IMG/VR virus record: IMGVR_UViG_3300008952_000052
Location: 1-59,885 of that record
Source: a virus
Strand: one strand, 5' to 3'
DNA length: 59,885 nucleotides
The notes below the pieces were generated by a model. It worked only from the letters and a program-made list of their open reading frames with translations. It was not told where the DNA came from and did no database searches. The translations under genes and the position numbers were made by a program. Below, one piece after another: positions 1 through 6,064 of this stretch. Positions within the stretch are counted from its first letter, which is position 1, and every line of letters begins with the position of its first letter.

Positions 1-69
1 AGAATAGAGGCAGGTGTAGATATGGAGGTGGTCTTAAATGCCCTCAGAATGATGGAAAAGGTAGTATGA
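1..69 (+). CDS. C-terminal end of a truncated gene
   Basis: Frame 1 is open from the window edge and ends with TGA at 67-69, giving 22 residues that finish in LRMMEKVV. The start is outside the window. The length and frame fit the tail of a small + strand gene like its neighbours, but 22 residues are too few to identify a family or to be certain that it is coding. Confidence 0.45.
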   Translation, partial: RIEAGVDMEVVLNALRMMEKVV

Positions 70-75
70 GAGCCT

Positions 76-108
76 GTTTGGGGTAGAATTACCCTTAAAC
101 AAACGGAG
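76..108 (+). promoter_or_regulatory. Leader hairpin ending at the SD of the 115 gene
   Basis: GTTTG (76-80) pairs with CAAAC (100-104), and GGGTA (81-85) pairs with TACCC (90-94) around a GAAT loop, with five unpaired bases at 95-99. The GGAG Shine-Dalgarno of the next gene starts one base after the stem. Placement just before the SD resembles the hairpins before the genes at 1893, 2174, 2505 and 9900, but the sequence and stem layout differ. Confidence 0.45.
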
Positions 109-114
109 AGAACA

Positions 115-423
115 ATGACTAATCAAGAATTAATAAATATCATCCGTGAATGTAAGAAGTCCAAGACTGGAGAGGATTACGTTCAGGGAGTGTACCTTTC
201 TAATGATGGTATTCACTTTGTGGATTCCAGAAAAGAATACCCTATTGGAGATCAAGCGTATCCAGCGTGGTCTTTTTATATTCATCTCACATCAAAAGGT
301 GAAATTCTCCAGATCCAATCAGGTGACCTTGAAGATTTAGGAGAGAAAAAGGAGAGAGAATTAAACAACTCTTGCCCTACTTACCTTCAATTATCAGAAT
401 TTCTAAAGGAGGCGACATTATGA
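115..423 (+). CDS. Hypothetical phage protein, 102 aa
   Basis: A small soluble protein that I do not recognise. It starts with a helical, charged segment (TNQELINIIRECKKSK). A middle part rich in aromatic residues and strands follows (about residues 25-65), and the end is acidic and helical. No membrane segment or metal motif is visible. The start is supported by GGAGAG six bases upstream of ATG. It is the first gene of an ATGA-coupled trio with the genes at 420 and 677, so the three are probably co-translated. Confidence 0.75.
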   Translation: MTNQELINIIRECKKSKTGEDYVQGVYLSNDGIHFVDSRKEYPIGDQAYPAWSFYIHLTSKGEILQIQSGDLEDLGEKKERELNNSCPTYLQLSEFLKEATL

Positions 424-680
424 AATGTGATCGCTGTAATACGAAAACCAACACATTTATGATGTCTTGGTTCAACAAAGAGATGCTCTGTCAGGAGTGT
501 CAAGACACAGAATCCAAACACCCGAAATTTCAGGAAGCTAAAGAGACTGAAAGACAGGAATGTCTTTCAGGGAACCTCAACTTTGAGGGGATTGGGCTAC
601 CAGCAGATATCGGGAAAAGACAACGTGAAAAGTCCGATCTATTCGCCCTTAATTATTCTGATTATGAGGGTGTGAAATGA
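420..680 (+). CDS. Small zinc-binding protein, two CxxC pairs
   Basis: An 86-residue protein. The ORF stays open to 372, but the ATG at 420 is chosen because it has the strong SD AAAGGAGGCG and overlaps the previous stop as ATGA. Two pairs, C3xxC6 and a second CxxC near residue 25 (LCQECQD), lie about 20 residues apart and look like a four-cysteine zinc site. The arrangement, with MSWFN between the pairs and KHPKF after them, matches a small protein family that I recall as common in tailed phages and unassigned in function. The C-terminal half is charged and probably flexible. It may be a nucleic-acid or protein adaptor, but that is inference. Confidence 0.8.
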   Translation: MKCDRCNTKTNTFMMSWFNKEMLCQECQDTESKHPKFQEAKETERQECLSGNLNFEGIGLPADIGKRQREKSDLFALNYSDYEGVK

Positions 681-964
681 CGGAAAAAGAAACCCCCTAC
701 GGAACATTTTGGGGTTGTCCATCAAAGCCCTATGCTGGCTGGCTCCACAGAGCAGGGCATCTTGGGTATGTTCCATCTCCAAGAACAATTAATGTCATTA
801 TATGGGAAGATGGAACAGGTCGAGTGGAAGTCTTTCACACACTCCCCCCACCTTCCCTTAAAGAAAGAGCTACAGAAAGAATTCGATGGTCTTCAAAGAC
901 TATGCCAGTAGCAAAACTTATGGAATTGGTGCAAAACATAAGAGAATGGAGTGCTGAAAAATAA
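677..964 (+). CDS. Hypothetical phage protein, 95 aa
   Basis: It starts within the previous stop (ATGA at 677). The N-terminal half is rich in Gly, Pro and Trp (GTFWGCPSKPYAGWLHRAGH). A beta-rich stretch with WEDGTGRVEVF follows, then a basic helical C-terminus. No known domain is recognised. It closes the first operon segment: the next 200 bases are non-coding and contain a conserved promoter-like element and a structured leader. Confidence 0.75.
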   Translation: MTEKETPYGTFWGCPSKPYAGWLHRAGHLGYVPSPRTINVIIWEDGTGRVEVFHTLPPPSLKERATERIRWSSKTMPVAKLMELVQNIREWSAEK

Positions 965-972
965 ATTCATTA

Positions 973-1011
973 TTTTCCTGTGGGAGAAAACCTGATTTGT
1001 ATGATTATTAG
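973..1011 (+). promoter_or_regulatory. Conserved promoter-like element, copy 1
   Basis: First of five copies of a long intergenic motif. The core here is TTTTCCTGTGGGAG, then AAAACCTGAT, then TTGTAT, followed by GATTATTAG. From the T-tract to TGTAT is exactly 30 bases, as in all the other copies. It stands upstream of the structured leader and the genes at 1179 and 1466. It is probably a phage promoter, but the assignment of -35 and -10 boxes is not clear. Confidence 0.65.
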
Positions 1012-1146
1012 AAATGGAAATCACCTTGAGAAAGCTATGAAAAATTTCTCCACAATACTTGTGTCGGTGATTTAGAGGAAGCATTTGTTTTATTTTCTGC
1101 CTACAAGATAGGGGAAATCTTAAAACGGGGCTTCCTCTTCCATTTC
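1011..1146 (+). ncRNA. Highly structured leader RNA, branched fold
   Basis: Non-coding stretch directly after promoter copy 1. Nested pairings found by hand are: 1011-1019 with 1138-1146 (9 bp closing stem); 1020-1025 with 1066-1071 (6 bp), enclosing two hairpins, 1028-1033/1045-1050 and 1051-1055/1059-1063; and 1075-1082 with 1130-1137 (8 bp), continued by 1087-1091/1122-1126 and a hairpin 1105-1109/1117-1121. About 44 base pairs cover 136 nt, with helices that abut. A run of eight C (1156-1163) before the SD AGGAG could contact the GGGG loop (1111-1114). It may be a cis regulator of the gene at 1179, an antitermination element or a separate RNA. Only the pairing is observed. Confidence 0.6.
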
Positions 1147-1178
1147 GTTACCTCACCCCCCCCAAATAGGAGACATTT

Positions 1179-1469
1179 ATGTCTTTCCCTTATCGTCTTA
1201 CCCTCAAAGAGCAGCACAAAGCCCTTGGGTTGCTCTATATGGTCTGCATCAAAGCAGATGATTGCCTTGATGCAGAAGAATTTGAATACTGTATTGATGC
1301 AATTCTCTTCCCTCTCACAGAAGAAGAGAAATCCAGCCTCCAGAAAGGCTGTCAGGCTGGCGAAACCTATCCAGAGATAGAACAGTGGTCTGTCAGTAAG
1401 CTGGATGAATTCTTTTCATCCCTTCCTTCTGATGATGATTGTCTTGATCATATGGGGTTTTCACAATGA
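1179..1469 (+). CDS. Hypothetical acidic protein, 96 aa
   Basis: Starts at ATG after TAGGAGACATTT. It is an acidic, mainly helical protein with clusters such as DDCLDAEEFEYC and PSDDDCLDH. Four cysteines are spread without a clear metal-site pattern. No family is recognised. It is the first gene after the structured leader and is ATGA-coupled to the 1466 gene, so any leader regulation would act on both. Small acidic early phage proteins sometimes inhibit host DNA-binding proteins, but nothing here proves such a role. Confidence 0.75.
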   Translation: MSFPYRLTLKEQHKALGLLYMVCIKADDCLDAEEFEYCIDAILFPLTEEEKSSLQKGCQAGETYPEIEQWSVSKLDEFFSSLPSDDDCLDHMGFSQ

Positions 1470-1765
1470 CTTGGTTTAAACAACGAGTACCACCCTTCGA
1501 CAAAGCCAACCTTTCACTTAGAGACATTAAGAAAGCTCTAAGTGAAAGCGGTAGTGTCTGGATCTATGACTGGAATGGTGTGGAAATCCATTGGGATACT
1601 CCACATAAGAGTGGAACCCTTCACGAAACCAGAGTGAAGTCTGACCCTAACCAAATCCACGAATGGGATTTGGCTTGTTCTGACATGCCGTTCTTGGTAA
1701 TCAAGGAATGCCCTCCAGACTATAAAGCAATCAGACAGAGATTGAATTCTATGGGCTGGTATTAA
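1466..1765 (+). CDS. Hypothetical phage protein, 99 aa
   Basis: Translationally coupled to the previous gene (ATGA). It is rich in Trp, Pro and His; residues 30-50 look like a beta hairpin (VWIYDWNGVEIHW), and a YKAIRQRLN helix is near the end. The N-terminal coding region contains a perfect 13-bp inverted repeat (1511-1523 with 1536-1548), listed separately. No recognised domain. It is followed by a non-coding stretch with promoter copy 2. Confidence 0.75.
   Translation: MTWFKQRVPPFDKANLSLRDIKKALSESGSVWIYDWNGVEIHWDTPHKSGTLHETRVKSDPNQIHEWDLACSDMPFLVIKECPPDYKAIRQRLNSMGWY
1511..1548 (+). repeat. Perfect 13-bp inverted repeat inside a gene
   Basis: CTTTCACTTAGAG (1511-1523) is followed by a 12-nt spacer and its exact reverse complement (1536-1548). 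It covers codons 16-28 of the 1466 gene. No T-run follows, so it is not a typical terminator. It could form a strong mRNA hairpin shortly after translation starts. Confidence 0.7.
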
Positions 1766-1783
1766 ATTTTATTTTTCTCACTA

Positions 1784-1822
1784 TTTTTCTGTGAGGAAAA
1801 ACCTGACCTGTATAAGTATTAG
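1784..1822 (+). promoter_or_regulatory. Conserved promoter-like element, copy 2
   Basis: Core TTTTTCTGTGAGG, AAAAACCTGAC, CTGTAT, then AAGTATTAG. The T-tract to TGTAT distance is 30 bases. It lies between the stop of the 1466 gene and a two-hairpin leader ahead of the 1893 gene. Confidence 0.7.
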
Positions 1823-1824
1823 AG

Positions 1825-1851
1825 GGAGGGGGAACACAGTGTTCCCCCTCC
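1825..1851 (+). promoter_or_regulatory. Promoter-proximal 11-bp hairpin
   Basis: GGAGGGGGAAC (1825-1835) pairs perfectly with GTTCCCCCTCC (1841-1851) around a five-base loop. It starts two bases after the conserved element, so a transcript from that element would begin with, or very near, this hairpin. No T-run follows, so termination is unlikely. Confidence 0.65.
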
Positions 1852-1861
1852 GATTAACCTT

Positions 1862-1884
1862 CCGATCCTTTTAGGATCTATGGA
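1862..1884 (+). promoter_or_regulatory. SD-proximal hairpin, copy 1
   Basis: CC, then GATCCT (1864-1869), loop TTT, AGGATC (1873-1878), then TATGGAG with the Shine-Dalgarno. This is one of four elements with the same layout (CC, 6-bp stem, tiny loop, T-x-x-GGA) but varying stem sequence. The ATG at 1893 is 14 bases past the stem. Confidence 0.65.
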
Positions 1885-1892
1885 GTTTTATT

Positions 1893-2129
1893 ATGCGTAG
1901 AACCGCAGAATTTCGCAGAGCTAAAGCTGCTAAAGCTAAAGCTGCTGCTGCCAGAACAGCAAAACTTTGGGGCTGGAATCCCAATCCCCGTACTATTGGT
2001 ATTCTCACCTCTACGGGCTGTCGCCCCAAAAGTGGGGATACTAACCGTGAGATTTTTGGTGCTTCTCGTCAGGAGCGGAGAGCAGACATTGATGCTGCTC
2101 AACAAATCTCAGAAGCATCCCAACCTTAA
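1893..2129 (+). CDS. Small basic Ala/Arg/Lys-rich protein, 78 aa
   Basis: The N-terminus is a strongly basic helix built from AKAAKAKAAAAR-like repeats, followed by NPRTIGILTSTGC and a charged, helical end (SRQERRADID). The pattern of a basic helix followed by NPR and RQER recalls small phage proteins that carry a CxxC pair between these motifs, but that pair is absent here. DNA or RNA binding is plausible from charge alone. The SD TGGAG precedes the ATG and is itself preceded by the SD-proximal hairpin. The gene at 2174 follows with its own copy of that hairpin. Confidence 0.7.
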   Translation: MRRTAEFRRAKAAKAKAAAARTAKLWGWNPNPRTIGILTSTGCRPKSGDTNREIFGASRQERRADIDAAQQISEASQP

Positions 2130-2144
2130 AACAAACCCTTTTTT

Positions 2145-2167
2145 CCGATCCTTTCAGGATCTATGGA
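2145..2167 (+). promoter_or_regulatory. SD-proximal hairpin, copy 2
   Basis: CC, GATCCT (2147-2152), loop TTC, AGGATC (2156-2161), TATGGAG. It is nearly identical to copy 1 but precedes the second gene of the pair, without its own promoter element. This implies that the hairpin goes with translation or mRNA processing, not with transcription start. Confidence 0.65.
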
Positions 2168-2173
2168 GCAAAC

Positions 2174-2377
2174 ATGACTTATCGAATTTGGATACCTTCC
2201 CTTAAAAGAACCTTTTGGGCAAAGAAGCCCAAGGGTAGAAAGACTTGGTGGAAGGTTCAGTACCCTTCTGCCTGTGGGAAGTTCCTCTATCAGAGCGAAC
2301 ACGGTGGAACAGTCACCGATATGAAACGGGATGTCTTGAAAGAGCATCCTGATGCTGTCATTACCAAATGTAGGTAA
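2174..2377 (+). CDS. Small basic protein, 67 aa
   Basis: A lysine- and tryptophan-rich protein (FWAKKPKGRKTWWKVQYP) with beta character and a short helical tail. No family is recognised. Start ATG at 2174 with SD GGAG seven bases upstream, right after SD-proximal hairpin 2. It sits between the 1893 gene and promoter copy 3. Small size and positive charge suggest a nucleic-acid or protein-surface binder, which is inference only. Confidence 0.7.
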   Translation: MTYRIWIPSLKRTFWAKKPKGRKTWWKVQYPSACGKFLYQSEHGGTVTDMKRDVLKEHPDAVITKCR

Positions 2378-2395
2378 TGAATTCTTTTTCATCTA

Positions 2396-2436
2396 TTTTT
2401 CTGTGGGATAATTCCCAACCTGTATAGGAAGCATAG
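2396..2436 (+). promoter_or_regulatory. Conserved promoter-like element, copy 3
   Basis: Core TTTTTCTGTGGGA, TAATTCCCAAC, CTGTAT, then AGGAAGCATAG. The 30-base core spacing is kept; the last box is two bases longer than in the other copies. It precedes the 2505 gene. Confidence 0.65.
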
Positions 2437-2460
2437 AGGGGAGATTGGCTCCCTTCCTAT
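2433..2460 (+). promoter_or_regulatory. Promoter-proximal hairpin after copy 3
   Basis: ATAGAGGGGAG (2433-2443) pairs with CTCCCTTCCTAT (2449-2460) around loop ATTGG, with one G-U pair and one bulged C: 11 base pairs. It follows the promoter-like element at the same relative place as the hairpin after copy 2, with an unrelated sequence. Confidence 0.55.
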
Positions 2461-2473
2461 GTTCCTTTTTATT

Positions 2474-2495
2474 CCGACCTTTTAAGGTCTTTGGA
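2474..2495 (+). promoter_or_regulatory. SD-proximal hairpin, copy 3
   Basis: CC, GACCT (2476-2480), loop TTTA, AGGTC (2485-2489), TTTGGAG. The stem sequence differs from copies 1 and 2, yet pairing is preserved (G-A-C-C with G-G-T-C). It precedes the ATG at 2505. Confidence 0.65.
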
Positions 2496-2504
2496 GATTA
2501 CATT

Positions 2505-3794
2505 ATGAGTACATCAAAAACTCACCTCACTTTCGCTCTTGAGAAAAAAGGGCAGAAGCCCTCTGATTATTTTCCTACTCGTTCCAGCCTTATGGCAACG
2601 AATTGCTGCATCTGCGGCAAGAAGTTGGAAAAAGCAGATAGTGTTCAACATATGATCGGCCCTGTGTGCCGTGAAAAGTACATACTGAACCCCATCGGGG
2701 GATTGGCAGTACCTTCTAAAACGGCTGCTTTGGATGCCTTTTGGGGTTTCATCGCTACTGCTGCTCTGGACAGCGACCTTGAAGATTACCTTTTCAGCAA
2801 CGAAGATAATTTCGCTATGCTTGCGGATATCTTGATTGCTTACGGAAGCATTGTCACTCACCAGAAAGGTGGGCATGAAAAGATCCTTATCCTTGCTCAA
2901 GCCCTTCGGGAAATCGGATATGGTCTTGTAGCTGATAGATTGGAAGAAGACAGATGCAGCATCAAGCTTTACCCAAGTGAGCGAATTGGGAAAGAAGATA
3001 CTCACTTCAAACTCTTCATCCCTCTGAAGTCTGAGTTGAGCGTTTCCCAACTTTACAAATTCGTTGGGAAATCTAAGGTTGAGTATTTTCAGCCTCAGAA
3101 AACTCGTCGTGGTTGTTATTGGGAAATTCCCAAAGCTTCATCTGTTGAGATGTTGTTCTCTCTTTCCCTTCAATATGGAAGAGAACGCTTCTTTCAGAAG
3201 GGTATGAAGACCATTCAAACGGTTCCCACATTTTCCTCTTTCGGAGATATGGAGCCTTGTCAGGAGTGGCTTGATGCTCACATACCTGCTGTAACCATTC
3301 AGCAAGTTGGTGAGAATGTAACAGTACACTCCCCTGCCCCTTGGTCTTCTACTCAGGCTGGTAACTTCTCTGCCTTTGTGAAGTCTTTCAAGTGGAAGTG
3401 GGCAAGAGGATATGGTCTGATTGTGGATCACTCCCACCTGAAGGCTATTGAGGCTAAAGCAAAGGCTCTCTTCGCATCTTATGATGTGAAGGTGGACATT
3501 GTATCCAAGCCTGTTGCCAAGCCTGTACAGACTGCTGCTGCTCCCACCGTGGCTACTGTCAAGGCTGGTACTGCTACCTTGGTCACCTTCACTAAGGAAG
3601 GCAAGAGAATCCGTATGAAGTCACCTGCCCCTTGGACTTGTCCTTCTGCTGGAGCCTTGGTAGCAACTGTCAAGGCAACCAGAGGTCGCAAGTATGATGG
3701 TAAGACTTATACTTGGACTTTCCCTGCTTCCAAATGGGATGCTATCAAGGAGAAGGCTGAAGAGGTCTACACTAACCAATGGGTTCTGGTATAG
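2505..3794 (+). CDS. DUF6011-like zinc protein with HARP-like modules
   Basis: A 429-residue protein. The ORF is open from 2445, but ATG 2505 has the SD TTGGAG and the SD-proximal hairpin, so it is chosen. Residues 34-58 (CCICGKK ... IGPVCREKY) match the phage zinc domain known as DUF6011, whose ligands are a CxxC and a GPVC cysteine. Residues 257-332 and 360-429 are two related modules, each with SPAPW, a helix, a Lys/Arg-rich turn, an aromatic strand and a terminal helix. A third, more divergent copy may lie at about 160-235. These resemble HARP-type DNA-annealing modules, though only by pattern. A Pro/Ala linker spans 333-355. A DNA-binding role is inferred. Confidence 0.8.
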   Translation: MSTSKTHLTFALEKKGQKPSDYFPTRSSLMATNCCICGKKLEKADSVQHMIGPVCREKYILNPIGGLAVPSKTAALDAFWGFIATAALDSDLEDYLFSNEDNFAMLADILIAYGSIVTHQKGGHEKILILAQALREIGYGLVADRLEEDRCSIKLYPSERIGKEDTHFKLFIPLKSELSVSQLYKFVGKSKVEYFQPQKTRRGCYWEIPKASSVEMLFSLSLQYGRERFFQKGMKTIQTVPTFSSFGDMEPCQEWLDAHIPAVTIQQVGENVTVHSPAPWSSTQAGNFSAFVKSFKWKWARGYGLIVDHSHLKAIEAKAKALFASYDVKVDIVSKPVAKPVQTAAAPTVATVKAGTATLVTFTKEGKRIRMKSPAPWTCPSAGALVATVKATRGRKYDGKTYTWTFPASKWDAIKEKAEEVYTNQWVLV

Positions 3795-3815
3795 GACTTG
3801 TTGCTGTATTTATTC

Positions 3816-3844
3816 GGGAGAGAGGTCTAACCCACCTCTCTCCC
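3816..3844 (+). terminator. 11-bp hairpin with T-rich tail
   Basis: GGGAGAGAGGT (3816-3826) pairs perfectly with ACCTCTCTCCC (3834-3844) around CTAACCC. ATTCTTATTTT follows. The shape is that of a leaky intrinsic terminator between the 2505 and 3869 genes. The segment just upstream (TTCT at 3784, CTGTAT at 3804) weakly resembles the promoter element, so it could instead be another promoter-proximal hairpin. Confidence 0.5.
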
Positions 3845-3868
3845 ATTCTTATTTTCTGGAGTTGAAAA

Positions 3869-4138
3869 ATGTCGAAAAACAAAGCCCGTTACCATAAGCG
3901 GAAAACGCTCTTTAACATTGCTGATGCACTGGTAAAAGACCAAGCCTGTAGGGATCTTCTAATGGCTCTACTGGCTCCCATCAAGGGATCTAACAACGGT
4001 GTTCTCACACCAGAGCAAGTGCTGCAATGCAATGCGGTTCGTACCGCACTCATTCACACCTTGAAAGAGGGATCTTCTGTAAATGGTTTTATGCCTGACA
4101 AAGCTCAGAATGAATTCTCTAAAACTTGGAGGGGATAA
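3869..4138 (+). CDS. Hypothetical phage protein, 89 aa
   Basis: A small, predominantly helical protein with a basic N-terminus (SKNKARYHKRK) and two cysteines. No family is recognised. The SD TGGAG is nine bases before ATG. It begins a long string of coupled genes: its TAA overlaps the ATG of the 4138 gene (TAATG). The hairpin at 3816 separates it from the zinc-protein gene. Confidence 0.75.
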   Translation: MSKNKARYHKRKTLFNIADALVKDQACRDLLMALLAPIKGSNNGVLTPEQVLQCNAVRTALIHTLKEGSSVNGFMPDKAQNEFSKTWRG

Positions 4139-4326
4139 TGGTCAAAGAAATCTGGACTAAAAAAGAAGATGCTGAAGCTAAGAAATCCAAAGATGATTTT
4201 GAAAGAAGGCAAGCCGAATTGAAAGCAAAGTTAGGTCGTGATCTGACGAGAGATGAAACCCTTTCCTGTCTTGTAGAGGAATTGGATGCTTCTGAATTCA
4301 ACAAAGATTGGAGGAAATTCAAATGA
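4138..4326 (+). CDS. Short charged helical protein, 62 aa
   Basis: The ORF is open from 4126, but ATG 4138 has the SD GGAGGGG and the TAATG overlap. The protein is almost wholly charged helix (EDAEAKKSKDDFERRQAELK) and would form a coiled coil or helical hairpin. No enzymatic motif is present. It is coupled downstream to the 4323 gene by ATGA. It may serve as a small binding partner of a neighbouring protein, which is inference. Confidence 0.7.
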   Translation: MVKEIWTKKEDAEAKKSKDDFERRQAELKAKLGRDLTRDETLSCLVEELDASEFNKDWRKFK

Positions 4327-5009
4327 GAAATGAAATCCAAAAGTATCTCTTCAGACCTGATCTCATAGATGAAGCAATGAAGAGAATACGAGAGCTAACC
4401 TTCTTCTTCAAAAAGCATACGGAGATCAAGGTAGCTATGGCTGACGGATCAGCCAAGGTCACCATCCAAGAGATAGAACAGGAGCCTGACTTCTGGATGC
4501 CTTTTGTGAAAACAAAAGATTTCTCACAATCTGAAGAAGGTTGGGGAGATGGTTTTCAGTATGCTTGGGCAAATAACAAATACCAAGTCTTCACCAAGAT
4601 CCTGTTTTATGAACATGGAGATATGATCTGGCTTAGTATCAAAACCCACGGCAGAGATAGCAACCTGCCTTGGAGAGATTTGCAGAGGATTAAGAATGAC
4701 CTGTGCGGTACTGACTGTACAGGAGTAGAGATTTACCCCTCTTCTGACTGTCTGGTGGACACCTCCAACCAATTCCACCTATGGGTAATGCGACCCGGTA
4801 TGCGTGTTCCCTTCGGCTATCAGACAAGGGATGTCTGCCTCACCCAAGAAGAATTCGTTAAAACCCTTGGAGGCAAGCCTGTAGGCTTGGGGAAACAAGA
4901 TCCCTTCAAGCCTCACCACAAAGATGATGGTCTACCAGCCGTGGGGCTGGCTTGGCTCCAATACGAGAAAGATCATCCTGACCGCTACGATTCAGAGAGT
5001 GAAGAATGA
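4323..5009 (+). CDS. DUF7694-like phage protein, 228 aa
   Basis: ATG 4323 (ATGA overlap, SD TTGGAGG) is preferred over the upstream start at 4308. The second half contains WRDLQRIKNDLCG, then VEIYPSS, then TSNQFHLWV and VPFGY. This is the signature of a widespread small phage family (DUF7694) in which a WRDMQRIKN helix is followed by an ELYP strand and an NQYHLWV strand; its function is unknown. The N-terminal about 100 residues are specific to this protein. The end is acidic and disordered. The gene sits in the coupled cluster with a winged-helix-like gene next (ATGA at 5006). Confidence 0.85.
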   Translation: MRNEIQKYLFRPDLIDEAMKRIRELTFFFKKHTEIKVAMADGSAKVTIQEIEQEPDFWMPFVKTKDFSQSEEGWGDGFQYAWANNKYQVFTKILFYEHGDMIWLSIKTHGRDSNLPWRDLQRIKNDLCGTDCTGVEIYPSSDCLVDTSNQFHLWVMRPGMRVPFGYQTRDVCLTQEEFVKTLGGKPVGLGKQDPFKPHHKDDGLPAVGLAWLQYEKDHPDRYDSESEE

Positions 5010-5368
5010 GACTTACACCAAAAGAGAAAGAGGTGCTTAAACACCTCCACAACCAGCCTGTAATGCCTTCTCGGAGAGAACGTAGGCAACAGACAACCCA
5101 TTGGGTAGGAGCCATTAGAAGGGCTTTATACTCCCTTGAGCGCAAAGGTCTTGCCAAGCCTTTCAGTGACTATGAAGAGTTGAAATTACGACAAAAGGAT
5201 TGGTCTTACGGAAAAGATCGACCCTCCCTTGGTATTCTTCGTGAAAGGAAAATCTGGCATAACGGTACTTGGGTGAGCCAAGCAGAGGCTGAGAAGAACC
5301 CTGCCCAATTTGAATGGACACTTACCCCCGAAGGCTTGGAAGCCTACAATGAAAATTCTGGAGAATAA
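5006..5368 (+). CDS. Winged-helix-like protein, 120 aa
   Basis: Residues 1-55 read LTPKEKEVLKHLHNQP, a basic stretch, then IRRALYSLERKGLAKP. This is the layout of a winged helix-turn-helix, with the helix before LERKGL in the recognition position. The C-terminal half contains WHNGTWV and a charged segment ending in LTPEGLEAYNEN, reminiscent of MarR-type or phage replication-initiator wings. DNA binding is likely, although no operator can be assigned. It is coupled to the DUF7694-like gene by ATGA, and the next gene starts two bases after its stop. Confidence 0.75.
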   Translation: MRLTPKEKEVLKHLHNQPVMPSRRERRQQTTHWVGAIRRALYSLERKGLAKPFSDYEELKLRQKDWSYGKDRPSLGILRERKIWHNGTWVSQAEAEKNPAQFEWTLTPEGLEAYNENSGE

Positions 5369-5369
5369 A

Positions 5370-5765
5370 ATGAAAATAGGTAAACACACATTCGGAAATG
5401 AAACTTTCTACTATGTGAAAAGAGAAGAAGAATGGGGTTGTGAATACTGGCAGTCAGGATTTTGGGATGATTTCTCAAAAATAGATCCCTCCAGTCTGAA
5501 AGACCCAACCTTTCTTCATCTTGTAAAAGACTTCTTTGGATTAACAGAAACTCCCTTAGCTGCCTCTGCTGACTGCACCGTAGAATTCTATGTTCGATCT
5601 GCATGCAAAGACCTGATGGAGTGTGGCTTCTTCAAAACCCCCCAAAGCTTCATTGCTGTAGACCACAGAACCTCTGCTGTTGGTGTCTGCTATCGGTTCT
5701 CAAGAGTGATCTACGGTGCAAAAGTAAGACACGACTATTCGTGGAAACCATCAACCAATAGGTGA
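5370..5765 (+). CDS. Hypothetical phage protein, 131 aa
   Basis: ATG 5370 has the SD CTGGAG and lies two bases after the upstream stop; the longer reading from 5310 would overlap the previous gene by 59 bases. The N-terminus is rich in aromatic residues (FYYVKREEEWGCEYWQSGFW). Five cysteines are scattered, and the end is basic. No recognised domain and no membrane segment. Confidence 0.7.
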   Translation: MKIGKHTFGNETFYYVKREEEWGCEYWQSGFWDDFSKIDPSSLKDPTFLHLVKDFFGLTETPLAASADCTVEFYVRSACKDLMECGFFKTPQSFIAVDHRTSAVGVCYRFSRVIYGAKVRHDYSWKPSTNR

Positions 5766-5770
5766 AAACA

Positions 5771-6064
5771 ATGTTTAATACTATCTGTTTGAATTCCATC
5801 TTTGAAGGTGGAGATAGAACCTACGAATCTTATGAAAGAGATCCTTGGACTATCGCTCAACTTCAAAAGTTAGCCCTTCTTCTGGATGGTTACCACAATT
5901 TTGATAAGCACCATCTTGAAAAAGAAATAGTCAGCATCCTTGGCTATCCCTATGAGGGAGGAGTGACGATCACGGCTCTTAACAAATACACAGGCAAACA
6001 AGTCACCTTCATAGGAGACTACCACTCAAACAAAACCCACATACAAGCAGGGGCTGCACAATGA
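5771..6064 (+). CDS. Hypothetical phage protein, 97 aa
   Basis: ATG 5771 is chosen over GTG 5762 because AGGTG sits six bases ahead of the ATG, while nothing SD-like precedes the GTG. The protein has a helical middle (PWTIAQLQKLALLLDGY) and a beta-rich end (GGVTITALNKYTGKQVTFIGDY). The family is unknown. It overlaps the 6061 gene by ATGA. Confidence 0.7.
   Translation: MFNTICLNSIFEGGDRTYESYERDPWTIAQLQKLALLLDGYHNFDKHHLEKEIVSILGYPYEGGVTITALNKYTGKQVTFIGDYHSNKTHIQAGAAQ

Noticed and set aside
893-1084. Antisense ORF of 63 codons covering promoter copy 1 and the structured leader
   Set aside because: It has Cys/His/Phe-rich low-quality sequence, no SD, and lies opposite a real gene end and a conserved non-coding element. 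It is best explained as a shadow.
2445-2504. Longer start for the DUF6011-like gene (20 extra residues)
   Set aside because: No SD at 2445. The extra peptide is encoded by the leader hairpin region, and ATG 2505 has both SD and leader hairpin.
2514-3050. 178-codon antisense ORF inside the zinc-protein gene
   Set aside because: It is fully within a well-supported gene on the other strand, without an SD or recognisable motifs.
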